The position numbers and the translations under genes were made by a program. This document shows positions 35,884 to 47,745 of a DNA stretch of 64,000 nt, one piece after another; within the stretch, counting starts at the first letter, position 1; each line of letters opens with the position of its first letter. The notes below the pieces were generated by a model. That model saw only the letters and a list, made by a program, of their open reading frames with translations. It was not told the DNA's origin and ran no database searches. Origin of the DNA: Mustela lutreola (taxonomy: Eukaryota; Chordata; Mammalia; Carnivora; Mustelidae). The stretch spans positions 191,259,546 to 191,323,545 of the forward strand of contig NC_081293.1 of NCBI RefSeq assembly GCF_030435805.1, read 5' to 3'.

Positions 35884-36069
35884 TAAAACAGGAACTTTTT
35901 GTAAAGATTTTATTTATTTATTTGACAGAGAGAGAGAGAACGAGCACAGGCATGGGGAGAAGCAGAGGGAGAGGGAGAAGCGGGCTTCTAGCTGAGCAGG
36001 GAGCCCAACATGAGCCAAAGGCAGGTGCTTAACCAACTGGGCCACCCAGGTGTCCCTAAAACAGGAACT
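35884..36069 (-). repeat. CAN SINE, antisense, with 13-bp target duplication
   Basis: The body is about 35897-36056, with an internal deletion relative to a full copy: the 'gatcccaggaccctg' part is absent. taaaacaggaact flanks it at 35884-35896 and 36057-36069. The first copy is the tail of the preceding SINE, so this one inserted later. Confidence 0.92.
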
Positions 36070-36329
36070 CTTGTCCCAGGATACACAGGCAGCATCCAGA
36101 GTGTCTAACTTGAAAGTTAGGAAGCACTTACATCTTTATGTTCCCTGACTTGTAACTGAAATTCTCCATGTCCTTCAGGTATGTGTATAGGCAGCAAAGC
36201 ACAGTGGTATTAGAGCTGTTGTTCTGTGTCTTTACCGCCCATAGAAATCATAGATGTTTCTATTATACAACGGTTGTTGCAGATTTCTTACACTATCCTT
36301 TATGTTCATCACTACATTGAAATTATTGT

Positions 36330-36552
36330 GGTAGTAAACCTGCCTGTACATGTTCCTATTAAATGCTTTGATAAAGAAGCAAATATATTACTATGTCACC
36401 ATTTTATAATAATTGTTTTTTTTATATTAGTTGTTCCCTTTTTATATTATTGTTTATTATTTAGTATTTAGTATTACTCTGACAGGGAAGCCATGGATTT
36501 TCTAGATTGCCAAGGGATCCAGACCAGAAAAACATTTGAGAATCCCTGGCCT
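36330..36552 (-). repeat. possible hAT-like DNA transposon fragment
   Basis: 'tggattttctagattgccaa' and 'gggatcc' followed by 'catttgagaatccctggc' resemble the terminal region of hAT-type elements that end '...aagaatccctgg'. The identity and left end are uncertain. Confidence 0.25.
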
Positions 36553-36687
36553 CAGGGATGCCTGGCTGGATCAGCGAAGCTTCTGACTCTTGATCTTGGG
36601 GTTGTAAGTTCAAGTCCCACTATGGGTGTAGAGATTGCTTAAAAATAATTTTTTTGAAAAACTTAAAAAAAAAAAGGAATCTCTGGC
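36540..36687 (+). repeat. short CAN SINE, sense, with target duplication
   Basis: The body runs from 'gggatgcctggctggatcag' to an A-rich tail. gaatccctggc (36540-36550) and gaatctctggc (36677-36687) flank it with one mismatch. Confidence 0.85.
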
Positions 36688-37289
36688 TTCTAAATATATT
36701 TTTGGTGTTGATGGTGATGTGGGGTGGTCTCTGATTCTGCAGGAGTTTAATAATCCCGTTAATAGTACCGACTTCAATGACCAAGCAAGACAATTGACAT
36801 CTCATTTTGAAGACTTGGTCCCCAAGCCAGGAACAAAGATAGGTCCCTTTTATCTGCAGGACTAAAAGAGTCACACTCAAGCTTCATGCCCGCCCCCAAG
36901 AAATCCAGAGGAAACCCTAAAACAACAACAGCTTAATAAAGAATTTCTTTGGTTTTACTGGGAGACACTAAATCACAATTAAGGGTGGATGAAAAGATCC
37001 AGCTGAGAGGGGGAGGTTCAAAGTACTGGAGAGGAAGGTTCATGAGGCAGAGCGTGAATTCCTAAGGCAACAACCGCAAGGGATGCACACCAGGCTCAGG
37101 AAGGGGCACTGGGCTCAGACCGAGAAGCCCAGCTATTCTTGCAGATGCAAAGATGGAGCAGATGCCAGTAGGTCGCACATTTGGTGTTGGGGAGTTGAGG
37201 GATTCCAGTCTGATGGTGTCTGTTTTCTCTGAGAAGTGGGAAGCAAGTCATCTACTAAGTCTGGGAATGGGGGAGATGGCATAAAATAA

Positions 37290-37500
37290 TAATAAGTAAT
37301 GTGCAAATATCACTGAGCAGTTGACAAAGAGTTTTCATTGTCTTCGTACAACAATCCAAGAGGGAAATCATTGTCTTTGTGTTGCAGCTGAGAAATCTGG
37401 GCTTAGAGGCCCATTAACTAACTATCTTCCCCCCCCCCCCCCAAATTACCCAGCTGGAAAGAGAAGAAGCAAGAGCATAAACTCAGCCCCTCCGGTAGAA
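37290..37500 (-). repeat. MIR, antisense
   Basis: 'gttttcattgtcttcgtaca', 'acaatccaagagggaaatca' and 'cagctgagaaatctgggctt' match the antisense MIR core ('...tcctcacaacaaccctatga...cagatgaggaaactgaggc...'). A poly-C run interrupts it near 37428-37442. Confidence 0.6.
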
Positions 37501-39929
37501 AATTCACTCGGGAAGCTGTAGGAAAACTCTTTTATGTGTCTGTTCATCTGTTTTTTAAATAATTAGAGCTACTTTGTTCAGGGTTTTATTTGCTACACCT
37601 TCTCTCACTGTTGTCTTTCTTTCATGAAGGTGGGGCCGTAAGCTGAAGAGAGGAATTGTCTATCCACACTCTTAAATTTTGAAATGCCAAGGGAGATTTG
37701 CAGCCCCTGGTGTAGGTCACGAGGCACAGATGACCAGAGTGTCGGTTCCTACTTATCAATGTCAGTGTTTTGTATCAGAGTCTCTGTCTCAGGGAGACAA
37801 GAAAGTGACTCAGGCCACCCCCACATTCAGTCAGCCTTGGGGCAGTTCTTAGTGGCTCACAGGAGGCCTCGTTGGCTGAAGGCACCGGAAGTGGGCATGC
37901 CATGCGGCTACTAGGGAACTTAGGGAACTCAGGGAAGGGGCCTCAGGTTATCTGGTGGTAGCACCTGGAAGGGCAGTGCATCTGCGTGAGGTCAGAACAG
38001 CAGTGATGGCGGCAGGGATTCTTTCAAGTGGGAGTCATTTACTTAATCCTCTGGGAACAGGAAGACAAAGAAGGGAGCTGGAAGTTGCTGACACAGAGGA
38101 ACAGGCTCAGAACGAAGTCATGAGTGGGCGGGGGAGTCAGTGGTGTGCAGATGGAATTTCCACGGAGGAGGAAGTACCCCTTGAATCTTCGGTGGTCTGT
38201 GAAGTTCTTTTCCCCACCCCACCCCCCCTTCGGCTGGGTTCCCCGAGTAGTCAGTTGATGAGTTTCCTGGCCATTGTGGGGGGATGGGGCGTTCCTAGGG
38301 CAGCGCAAGTTTGCTGAGGGAGAGGGAGCCGACTCAGGGCAGCTGATTATACAGGACAACACATTCCATAACAGAAATTCTCCGGCTTCAGTGTGGTTGG
38401 TGGGGGCAGAGAGACCTCACTTGACCAATGTCTGATCTGTTGGACGTTGAGGAAGATAAAACCTTTTAGATTGGCATAGGTCATTGCTGGTTTGACTTTT
38501 AGAGGAAGTTTGAAACTTTACAGAACATTAGGGATCAAGGTAAGGTGAACTCATGGCCACGTGTACTGAGATAAGGAACTTGGCAGCGAGGGCAGCGGCG
38601 GTGAGCTGTCTCTGGTGCAGCGGCTGGAGACACACCTCTGCGTGTGAGGCAAAGTCTCCTGCCTGGGCAGTTCACCATCACAGAATCCATTGTCCAGGGT
38701 CCTGTGGTTTCATTCAGCACAGGACAGTGCCTAAATGAATGTTTCCCTGGTGACCCTAATAGACTCTATTCTTTTTATCAAGGGGATGCATTTGCCCTGT
38801 TTTCTCTTTGAAAAGCAGCCCTGGGGGAAAGGCTATCAGAGAATTACTGAAGATTTGGGGTTTCCCTCCAAAGATTCTGATGAGAAAGACCAGCGGGTTC
38901 TAAGCCAACAAGATCTTACGTCCCTCAGAGAAGAGGAGGCTTTGGTCCAACGGGCCCAAAAGATGTCAGTGCTTTACAACTGCTTTCATGGTGGCCCCAA
39001 GTATATTTAGGGTTTCGGGGTACCATCTTCATCATGTCCAGGTCACAGCCAGCAGCAGATCAGGCAGGGTGCCAGGACCAAGGAAGCAGGCTCGAAGTAT
39101 AGGCAACCGTGAGGCAATAATTAAAAAGGGGAGTCCATCAATAGCAAGAGAGACGGAGCCGATGGGATCTTCAGAGGTCCAGCAAATTCTCAGCACTCAC
39201 ACATCCCAGAGCCCCTGACAGAGAAGGGAAGAATCAGATGGGGAACGCCGGGCAGCTGCTTCTTGCAGCCTACCTGCCAATGTCATAGTCTTCCGTCTGA
39301 GAGAATCAGGGAGAACCCGAAATTGGAAGACTGGGTCCTGAGCATCACTGATAGCTTGTGGGCCAGTATTTACTAACTCAAAGGAGAGGAACAGCCAAGC
39401 ACACCATGCCTCTAGAGCCCTCTCACCCCCCTGCTGGCACCCCTCTGCCTCCACCTTTATGCCCAGCTCCCCCAGGAGAGCCGCTGCCTCTGCTTACAAC
39501 ACACTCTCCCCTGATCTTACCTCTGAATCATGGCCTGCTGGGTGAGGCTCCATGACTACCTGCCAGACTTCTCTGTCACCAGCTGACAGTTGACAGCCCC
39601 CTTTTTGGATTCCCCGAATTTACCCCTGTTCTGGGTTCCCAGCCCCTTTCCTTCCTTAAATTTTGGGATGTCCTGCAATCTCAGCATGGATCCCTCTTGC
39701 AAATGTTTTCTTGGACAAGGATCTGTTTTGCTGCAAAGTCTAACTGCCTGGAACCTTTTCTTCTTTCCCGTGACTGGTCCAGATCCCCAATGATGAGTTT
39801 ACTGCAAAATGGGTCAGTGTAGCTCCAGCTCTGCCTGTCTCAGTCTGTTTTCTTCTCCCATGAGCGAGCCAATCAGAGGCGTCTTCCCGACAGTGGAAGA
39901 GCAGAGATATGCAGGGCATTAAGTAGTGG

Positions 39930-40120
39930 TCTGAGAGTGTTGGAACTAGACAAGACCTTAGACATCAAGTCTGCTCCTAGTGTTTCACAGACACGGAAGA
40001 TTGGTCTCTCCAGTCTTCACAATCCTACGGCTAAGTGGCTCAGTTAATGACCTAAATTCATGTTCTCCAACTCTCTTCTAGCATTCTTTTCCCTATCTAT
40101 GATGCTACCTTAAATGTATG
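39930..40120 (-). repeat. MIR-family fragment, antisense
   Basis: 'gttggaactagacaagacct', 'tagacatcaagtctgctcct' and 'aacttctcttctagcattct'-like downstream sequence follow the antisense MIR-type element. Diverged, ends approximate. Confidence 0.5.
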
Positions 40121-40694
40121 GTGGGTCATTTTTCTGGTTTATATTACGTAAAATGTGTGTAACACTAAACCCTGTTGAAATACCCTCAGACCCCCTACTC
40201 TTTTTGCTCATGTAGATGATCAGCTCCTTCTGGGACCTAAAAGGTAAAAACAACGTTGTTCTAAGAAGGTGGATTTCATGTTAAGTGTTCTTACCACAAT
40301 AAAATTTAAAAAAAAAAAAGGAAAAAAAAGTAGAGAACATTGTTTTAACTTAGGAGTTCCAGAGGTTTGTTCTTTGGGCTTGAGAATGGGTGTGTACGGG
40401 AAAAGAAAAAAAAATGGGTATGTAATCTTTATGTATATGTTCAGGTCATTGTTTGGTTTAGGTGTTTTTCATGGTGATAAGCTGCAGGGGACAAGGCTTT
40501 CCTTCCCTGGGTGTTGGGGTGGGTGGGTGTTCACTTGAGGGCTGTTCATGCACCAGAGTAATCACGATTGTCCTGCCAATGGGCAGTGGACCCACCCAGA
40601 CGGGAAAGTCCAAAAGAGACTGGAAATTTTGAGCTCTGAGTGGTGTGTACATGTTTTTCTCAAACAATATATACTTGTTTTAGGGGGAAAAAAT

Positions 40695-40800
40695 GTACTT
40701 ATTCTTAAGTTGGCTCCACAGCCCCACATGGGGCTTGAACTCATGGTCCTGAGATTAAGAGTCACATGCTCTATTGACTGAGCCAGCCACATCCCCCTCC
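40695..40800 (-). repeat. short CAN SINE, antisense
   Basis: 'cttattcttaagttggctcc', 'acatggggcttgaactcatg' and 'gattaagagtcacatgctct', ending at 'gactgagccagccacatccc', next to a poly-C run. Confidence 0.85.
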
Positions 40801-41357
40801 CCCCCCCCCCCCGGAAAAAATCTAAATACACACAAGCAGAAAGAAGGACACCAAAGCCCTCACCTATTTCTTACACTATCACTATTTTACAGCATTTCCT
40901 TTCAAACTGACTCATGCATCTATACGCACTGACGCGGTTGGTGGTAGTGGACACTGGATTTTATTACTGACGGTGGAAAATTGTGTTGAGGGAGGAAACA
41001 GGAACACTTTCTGCCTTCTAACGTGGGAGCTGGGATTTGCCACTTGATCTTTCTCTCCCTGTATCTCGAGTTTCCTTCATAGGCCAAGTTCTTGGCGGAG
41101 CTGCCAACATCCCTCCTCATTTCCTCACCTCCACTCCCTCCTCATCCCACTCCAATCTGGTGTCTTCACTTCACTGAAACAGCTTGCATGGTGGTCTCAC
41201 GTCTCCTCCATGTCAGCAGATGGGGCTCATTTCTAATATTAACTTGACACATCAGGAGCATTCCACAGTTGACCACTCCCTTGTCCCTAAACATCCTTTC
41301 CTGGTTTTCCTCTTGTCTTTCTGGCTGCTCCTTCTCTGTCTTCTTTCTTTGCTCGTT

Positions 41358-43880
41358 CATTCATTCATTCATTCATTCATTCCATATTACAAGTATTTCT
41401 TGAGCACCTATATAACAGAACTATTCCAAGTATTATGGGCCCAAACTCATGCCTTCACGGGGCTCACAGTTTAGTGAGAAGTAGTTGGGAGGAGATATCA
41501 ATATAGAAATTAAATAAGTATTATAATTTTTTTTTTTTTTGGCTATTGAAGCCCAGGACCTAATAGTAGAATATATTTAAGGAGATAAGTGCTATGAAGA
41601 AAAATGAAAGAAAGGAAGATAATAAATAAACAGGATTAGTGTATGTAGTTTTACTTTTTCTTTTTTCTTTCTTTTTTCCTTTTTCAGAGAGAAAGAACAT
41701 ATGCATGCACGTGCTTATGCATGCACTGGGGGAGGCGCAGAGGGAGAGAGAGAGGGTATCTTAAGCAGGCTCCATGCAAGACTTGATTTCACCACTCTGA
41801 GATCATGACCTGACACAAAATCAAAAGCTGGATGCTTAACTGACTGAGCCAGCCGGGTGACCCATATAGTTTTTTAGTATATAGTTTTAAGCATATGTAG
41901 TTTTAACCCTCAGTGAGGGTGGCCTCACTGAGAAGGTGACATTTGAGGAAGAATATGAAGGAGATGTTAGAGCGACCCATGCAGATGTCTGGGGGAAAGC
42001 CTTCTAAGCAGAGGGGTAGCAGGAGCAAGGCTCTTGGGTGGGAATGTGACTTTCATGTTGGAGGGGAAGCAAGGAGGCCAGTGTGTTTGGAGCAGAATGA
42101 GTCATAGAATGTGAGCTCAGAGAGTATGTGGGACTCATCTGGGGAGAGCCTTGTACTCTGGCTTTCATTCTGAGTGAAATGAGAAAGGAGAGTTTTGATC
42201 AGAGTAACATGATGTGAAATAAGATGAAAGGATAACATTGGCGTCTGCATTTTGAGTAGACTGTAGGGAGGCAAGATCGTTCAGTAAATCAGGGGAGATG
42301 ATGGAAATTCTGACCAAGAGGGTAGTGATAGAGATGGCGAGGAGTGGCCAGATTCTGGAAATGTTTTGAGGACAGAGTCAACAGGATTCCATGGATTTGG
42401 AGTGCCAAAGAAAGAGAGATGTCAGAGATGTCTCCAGAATGTTTAGCCTGAACCAAAGAATGGAGTTTCTATCAGCTGAATGAGGGACGGTTATGGGTAG
42501 AAGTTTTTGGGGGGAAGAGTAGAAGTTAGGTTTTGGGCATATTTGAAATGTCAACTGGATAATCAAGTGGGAATGAAGAGTAAGAGGTCAGATGTATGTT
42601 GTTGGGTAATAGGAAAGATCCACACAGAGGTACACATTTAGGGATCATTAGCATAGACGGCATTTACAGGCTTGAGACTGGGTATGGTCATCAAGAAGAG
42701 TGCCCAGATGGATGGACTCAGGGTGGACTCAAGATGCAAGAACTCAATCCCAACACATAGGGGCTGAGCAGAAAAACTGGAGCCAGAGAAGGGGAACGAG
42801 AAGTATGGACCAGCGAGGTGGAGGAAAATAAGAGTACATGATGCACAGGGAGTGAAGCAACAGATGCTTCATAAAAAAGAGAGTAAACAACTGAATCAAA
42901 TATAGCAGATATGTTAAGAAAAGTAGGAACCGAGAGTTGTTCATTGACTGGCAATAAGGAGGTCATCACTAATCTTGAGAAAGGTAATGTTGGTACGGTG
43001 CTGGTGGTCAAAGATGACTAGAGTAAGTTAAGAGAAAATGGGAAAAGAGGAATTAGACATAACATGTATACAGAACTCAGGAAATGAGCAGAGAAATGGA
43101 GAGCTAGCTGGGAGGGGGGATGGGGTCAATTTTTAAGTTGGGGCAAACACTAGCAAATATCTGTATACTGCTGAGAATGATCTGGTAGAGAAGGACACTG
43201 AAATTCAGGGGAGTGCATTAATTCCTGGAGCAACATCCTGGAGCAGATGAGAAGTTGTAGAATCTAGTGCAAGAGTGGTGGTAGCTTTATGCATCATTTT
43301 ATGACACTAAGAGGAAGGAGAGCAGAGGGCAGGAATGCAGACTCAGGTTGGGGGTGGACACGAGGGGAGCCTGGGCAAGGGCTTTTCCATTTCGTCAATT
43401 TTCTCAGTGCAACAGGAAGAAGGTCATCAGCTGTGGTGGGGGATGGGGAAGAAGTTGAAGAGAGGGAAGATCTAGAAGTCTTTCAAAAGAGTAAGGAGGT
43501 GAACGGACAAGAGAAATTTGGGTGCTTATGGGGAAGTAGAGTTGCTGAGTAGCACCTGAAGGCCTGTTGTCATGAATTTTAAAATGAGATTGGTCAGAAG
43601 GGCTGTGTGTTTGCCTCCGCTCCATAGAGCTGCCTGGCTGCGGTTATGGGTTTGGTAGAGTTGGGTTGACCCCAGGGTTGGGTTTTGCCCAATGAGGACC
43701 ACAAAATGGGAGGCAGAAGGAAGTTGAAAGCAGGTGCAAGGGAGTACCTCCCATGATTGCCTGAGGCATTTAAGCTGGGTGGGGAGGGCATGATGTAGGG
43801 GGAGGTAAAGAGAAAAGCTGACATCAGTTGTAGGTCCCAGTGTGTCCAAGGATTGTTAAGGGTAAGCTAGAAGAAGGGAA
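41358..43880 (-). repeat. long L2 LINE, antisense, split by a SINE
   Basis: On the plus strand it opens with (attc)n and 'aagtatttcttgagcaccta', the complement of the L2 3' end. It then passes 'gagaaggtgacatttgagga', 'agactgtagggaggcaagat' and 'gacagagtcaacaggattcc', and reaches 'gtcatgaattttaaaatgag' and 'cccagggttgggttttgccc'. On the minus strand, 42718-43011 still encodes FLNISAIFDSVVYSLF, parallel to the L2-clade reverse-transcriptase stretch LDLSAAFDTVDHSLL. It has many substitutions and is not active. A CAN SINE at about 41655-41863 is nested in it. Confidence 0.85.
41655..41863 (-). repeat. CAN SINE nested in the L2
   Basis: Poly-T/C start, a GA-rich block with 'gcatgcacgtgcttatgcat', then 'agatcatgacctgacacaaa' and 'actgagccagccgggtgacc'. 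The target duplication is poor ('atgtagttttact' / 'catatagtttttta'). Confidence 0.85.
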
Positions 43881-44204
43881 TAAACTGGAAACATATAAGG
43901 AGCTGGTTGGAGAGAGGGTTGCTTGAAATTGTGATTGGGAAGGGGTAGCACAAGGGCTTCTCGAGCTGGGCTGTCCATTACAGTAGTTGCTAGTGGCTAA
44001 GCACTGAAACGGGCCTCTTCCGAATCCAGATGTGCTGTAACGCTAAAATGCATACCAAATCCCCAAGGCTTAGTACAAAAAATGTAAAATGTTTTATTAA
44101 TAATTTTAGAATATTGTTTACATGTTGAAATGATAATATTTTGGATATATTACATTAAATGTATTATTGAAGTTACTGTGATCTGTTTCTTCGTCTTCTT
44201 TTTT

Positions 44205-44402
44205 TAAAGATTTTATTTATTTATTAGAGAGAGAGAGGCAGAGATCACAAATAGGCAGAGAGGCAGGCAGAGAAAGAGGAGGAAGCAGGTTCCTTGCGAA
44301 GCAGAGAGCCCTAGGTGGGGGAGGGAGCTGGATTCCAGGACCCTGAGATCATGACCTCAGTGGAAGGCAAATGCTTAATCCACTGAGCCACCCAGGCACC
44401 CC
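44205..44402 (-). repeat. CAN SINE, antisense (first of two)
   Basis: 'ttaaagattttatttattta', 'gagatcacaaataggcagag', 'gatcatgacctcagtggaag', ending 'ccacccaggcacccc'. It lies inside the hAT-like element. Confidence 0.92.
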
Positions 44403-44415
44403 TCTTCTTCTTCTT

Positions 44416-44612
44416 CTTTTTTTTTTTTTTTTAAAGATTTTATTTATTATTTGACAGAGACAGTGCACAAGTGGGAGAGTGGCGGGCAGAGGGAGAGGGA
44501 GAAGCAGGCTCCCTGCTGAGCAGAGAGTCTGACCTGGGCTCAATTCCAAGACATTGGCTCATGAGCTGAGCCAATGGCAGATGCTTAACCGACTGAGCCA
44601 CCCAGGAGCCAC
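44416..44612 (-). repeat. CAN SINE, antisense (second of two)
   Basis: Poly-T start, 'cagagacagtgcacaagtgg', 'gcaggctccctgctgagcag', ending 'ccacccaggagccaccc'. A (CTT)n run separates it from the first copy. Confidence 0.9.
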
Positions 44613-45949
44613 CCTAAATTTAGATTATTTTTCAATTAAATAATGGCTCATGTCACATTTCTGTTGGTCAATATTGGGTTAGGGTATTACCGTGGGAATC
44701 GTGGTTGAGGCAGAGCAAAGACATGGGATAAGAGAAGTGTAAGGAACAGAGAGATGCAGAGGGAAGGAAGGATCTTCTTTGTGATGTTGAAATCACCAAG
44801 ACTTAATAGCAACATTGTTTTGGAGAAAGTGCTAGTGAGCTAGGACATGACAATCTTTGAGAAACAAGGAGAAATGGCCCATGGCAATAGATGGCTGTGC
44901 CACAGACGGGCAGGAGGTGGTATAGTTTGATGATGAGATAGACAAAGCTGGGGATTCTAGGGAAGAGGCAAGGAGAATAGTGTGGAAGTAGTAATGAGGA
45001 TCGAAAGGGAGATCTGTGTCCACATCCAGTGCTACTGGTAAGAAGTCTAGGAGGAAATTTTTTACTGCCACTTGAGTGGGCTGCAGAGGGAGGTGTGTCC
45101 TCAGAGGTGATTCAGGTTAGAGCAAATGGGGAGAGAATGCTGGAAGAACAGGCTGGCAGCGTCTATGAGATCCTGAGGGCCCCCACTATGAGATCCTGAG
45201 GGCCAGGCACTGGTTTCCAGAGGTGGGCAGAAGAGCAAGCATGTGGGGTGAGCTGGGCACCTGGGGCTTCTTACAGTGACAGACACATGGGGTTAAGGGG
45301 CTTAATGCAATGGAGCACAAGGAGGCCAGGTGGGGAGGGGAGGAGAAGCGGGGTGGAGGCGGCCTTTCATCACTCCTACTGGAGGTGCAGAGGGGCCTGG
45401 ATAGGGGCTTCCTTATTCAGAGAGTCGCGCCTCCCTATCCACATGTCCCACAATTGCTGTAATCCGTCAAAGCCCTCTCAACTACTCACAAGGCGGGTTT
45501 TTTTCAGTCAATAGCAACTTCACATTAGTACCTGGAGCCAGATGACTTGTAAAGGTGGATATTCGGGGGAGTTCGCTCTACTCTGCTCTGGACCAGGACA
45601 GCCCACTGCCTACTTACTGTACACCCTCTCATTCTTGGCAAGTCCGGAGGAAAACACACGGTCTTCCTCCCAGACCTGCAGCTCTCAGTCCTGAGCACCA
45701 CACTCTGGGGAGGTACCAGCCAGACGCGGTGCTGGGTCCACGATGTCTCTTTCTCCTCAGCGCCCCCCCCCCCCCGCCCCGTCCTCTCCCCTCCCTGCCC
45801 AGGCATCAGATTCAAGCCATCCTTGGGTTCTGCCAATTATTCCTTCCCGAAACAGCCCTCGATCTATATCCACTTTTGTGCATCTCCACAAACGCCCTCC
45901 TCCCACATGAGTCTGTCCATATCTGTACCAGAGCCTCCTGCTGTTCTCC

Positions 45950-46530
45950 ACCTTGCCCCCAACGTGGGATTTTCAAAATCCCTGTCTTTTCATGCCATTC
46001 TTTTCAACCTGGAAGTCCGCAGTGGCGCCCCACGGCTCGCGGGACAAAGTGCGCTCCGCATCTCTGGCCCGCCCCTTCTCTACCTGTCCCGGAGCGGAGC
46101 GCGCTCCCGCCGCACCCTCGGAGGGCCCGGCCCCGCCCGCCTTCCCTCCGCTCACCCGGGCAGCGCGTGCCCACAGCCAGCGAGGGCTTTGCTCTTGCTC
46201 CGGCCTCGGCGGGGACTGCCTTTTCCCTCCCACTTTGCCTCCTTAAGTCTTATCTTTCAGATCTCAGCGTGGCCATCCCTTCCTTAAGCTCCCGCACCAG
46301 ATCGCATCTCCCCTGAGGCATCATATATGCTCCCCCCACCCCCAGGTCCTAGTAACAGCTGCAGTTTCGCATTTACGATATTCGATTAATATTTCTCTCC
46401 CCTAGTAGCCTCTCCAAGGGCGTGGCCCTTCGTGCGGGCTTGAGCTCCTCGCTCAATATTGCATCTCTAGCGCCTGACAAAGTCCTGCACACAGTAGGTA
46501 CTCAATAAATCTTAAATGGATAAACGAACG
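45950..46530 (+). repeat. L2 LINE 3' end, sense
   Basis: 'ctttcagatctcagcgtggc' and 'catcccttccttaagctccc' match the L2 stretch '...caggtctcagctcaaatgtc...gccttccctgaccac...'. The end, 'tgcacacagtaggtactcaa' and 'taaatcttaaatggataaac', is the classic L2 3' terminus. Confidence 0.7.
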
Positions 46531-46628
46531 ATTCAAGATAATTTAAAAGCCCTTAAATTCAGGCCTTTCTGATCTAGCATGAGATTTGCATGGCTCGGGA
46601 ACTCACTTTCAGGCTGCAAGTGCAACAA

Positions 46629-46649
46629 CCCCCCCCCCCCCCCCCCCCC
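46629..46649. repeat. poly-C run (21 nt)
   Basis: An uninterrupted C tract, followed by 'gcaggcgctatgctaggtct', itself reminiscent of an L2/MIR end. The true length is likely to be uncertain in the assembly. Confidence 0.9.
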
Positions 46650-46721
46650 GCAGGCGCTATGCTAGGTCTGCTAGGCTCTGCTACTACAGAGATTAGGGCA
46701 GGTTGGGGGGAATTGGGTGGG

Positions 46722-46783
46722 TTGCTTGTAGCCTAAGCGTGTCCTCTGCTAGCTTCTCACACTCGGGTACAAAGGCTTGTCTC
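46722..46783. repeat. direct repeat copy A (62 bp)
   Basis: It pairs with 48370-48431 in the same orientation. By eye 54 of 62 positions agree, including 'cttgtagcctaagc' and 'aaaggcttgtctc'. I could not assign it to a known family. Confidence 0.85.
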
Positions 46784-47634
46784 TTGGCTTCCTGGAGAAG
46801 TGAGAGAAGCGAGCCTATGGAGGAAGACGGCTGTGTTCTGGGTGGATCCTCTCTCATCTTTCTAAGACTGGGTGTCCGTTTGCCACGTGGGTGGCATCTC
46901 CGGATGGCAGGTAAATAAACCCAGGGGCAGGAAGGTGCTGGAGGAAGCTTGAACAAGCTCTGTGGCTTTGCTCCGGAGCGCCCACTTCCTTTGTCAGATT
47001 GGCCGGTGGGTTTCTTCATATTAGGCCCATCTTCTTAAAGGGAGTGGAGGTGGCAGGAACCACTCGAGAAACATCAGTCCTCCTCATCTCAAGCAGCTAG
47101 GTTATCTCTCTATAGTTAACCCCCCTATTCCGGAGGTGTTTACTCTCTAGAGCCACCTAATCTGCAATTTTCCATGGTGAACACAGGAGCTTTGAGGCCA
47201 GACCGTCTCTGATTTTGGCTTGCCTGGGTTCAGGGAGAAGGAAGGCAGCAGATGTCTCACTAGTGGCTGCCTCCCGCCTTCATCCCCCCCGTGCCAGGAA
47301 CCTGCTTGTGCTGCTGTGGGAGGCCTGGGTGTCTTTTCCTGTCTGCCCTTCCCAGCTCCCTGGGCTGCTGACTCTCCGCCATCTGACCATCTGTCCTACT
47401 CCGCCCTCCATAACCACCATGCATTTCTGCCTTGCTGACACTTGCAGTGCCTTTGGGTGCCCATCTGGCTCAGACCTGGGGATGTATGGGGCCCTGACTT
47501 CTGCTGCTCATCTGACCTCTGTTCCCTGGATGACCTATGCAGGCTCTGCTCACTGCTGCTTGGGACCTGGTGGGATGATCATCATGAGGTTTAAGGGGCC
47601 AGAAGGCCACCCAGCTATTGTAAGGAGTGTGACC

Positions 47635-47745
47635 ACACCTCTTGATGGAGAGTTCCTTGAAGGCAAGAACTGGCTTTATCTTTATATCCAGAGTGCCAAG
47701 AATACAAAAGTTATTAGTAAATATTGGTTGAACCGAAGTGAGAGA
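47635..47745 (+). repeat. L2 LINE 3' end, sense
   Basis: 'gagagttccttgaaggcaag', 'tatccagagtgccaagaata' and 'tagtaaatattggttgaacc' follow the L2 3' end ('...aagctccttgagggcagg...taaatatttgttgaatg'). Confidence 0.65.

Larger units (their letters stand above)
33050..41357. other. FAM131B-ZYX intergenic spacer, first part
   Basis: There is no convincing gene. It contains an L1 3' fragment (about 34815-35200), CAN SINEs at about 35534-35670, 35697-35883, 35884-36069, 36540-36687 and 40695-40800, and MIR pieces near 37290-37500 and 39930-40120. 33.05-34.8 kb and 37.5-39.9 kb are unassigned. Open frames of up to about 137 codons have no recognisable product. Confidence 0.7.
43965..44685 (-). mobile_element. 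hAT-like DNA transposon, split by two SINEs
   Basis: Antisense copy of the family seen at 27318-27625. It begins 'gctgggctgtccattacagt', continues 'gctagtggctaagcactgaa' and 'tgttgaaatgataatatttt', is interrupted by two CAN SINEs (44205-44612), and resumes 'cctaaatttagattattttt' to 'ttctgttggtcaatattgg'. The two SINEs account for the excess length. Confidence 0.7.

Noticed and set aside
38735-39010. 91-codon plus-strand frame with a plausible-looking polar sequence
   Set aside because: No recognisable family, no splice partners and no supporting context. It may be a decayed element, but nothing supports calling it.
45555-46316. 253-codon open frame on the plus strand
   Set aside because: The second half is sense L2 sequence, the first half is unassigned and Pro/Ser-rich, and there are no splice or promoter signs.
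46693-47019. 108-codon minus-strand frame containing direct-repeat copy A
   Set aside because: The frame is tidy and the repeat copy at 48370 is open in the same register, but no family, start context or splice sites support a gene. Kept only as part of the direct-repeat finding.
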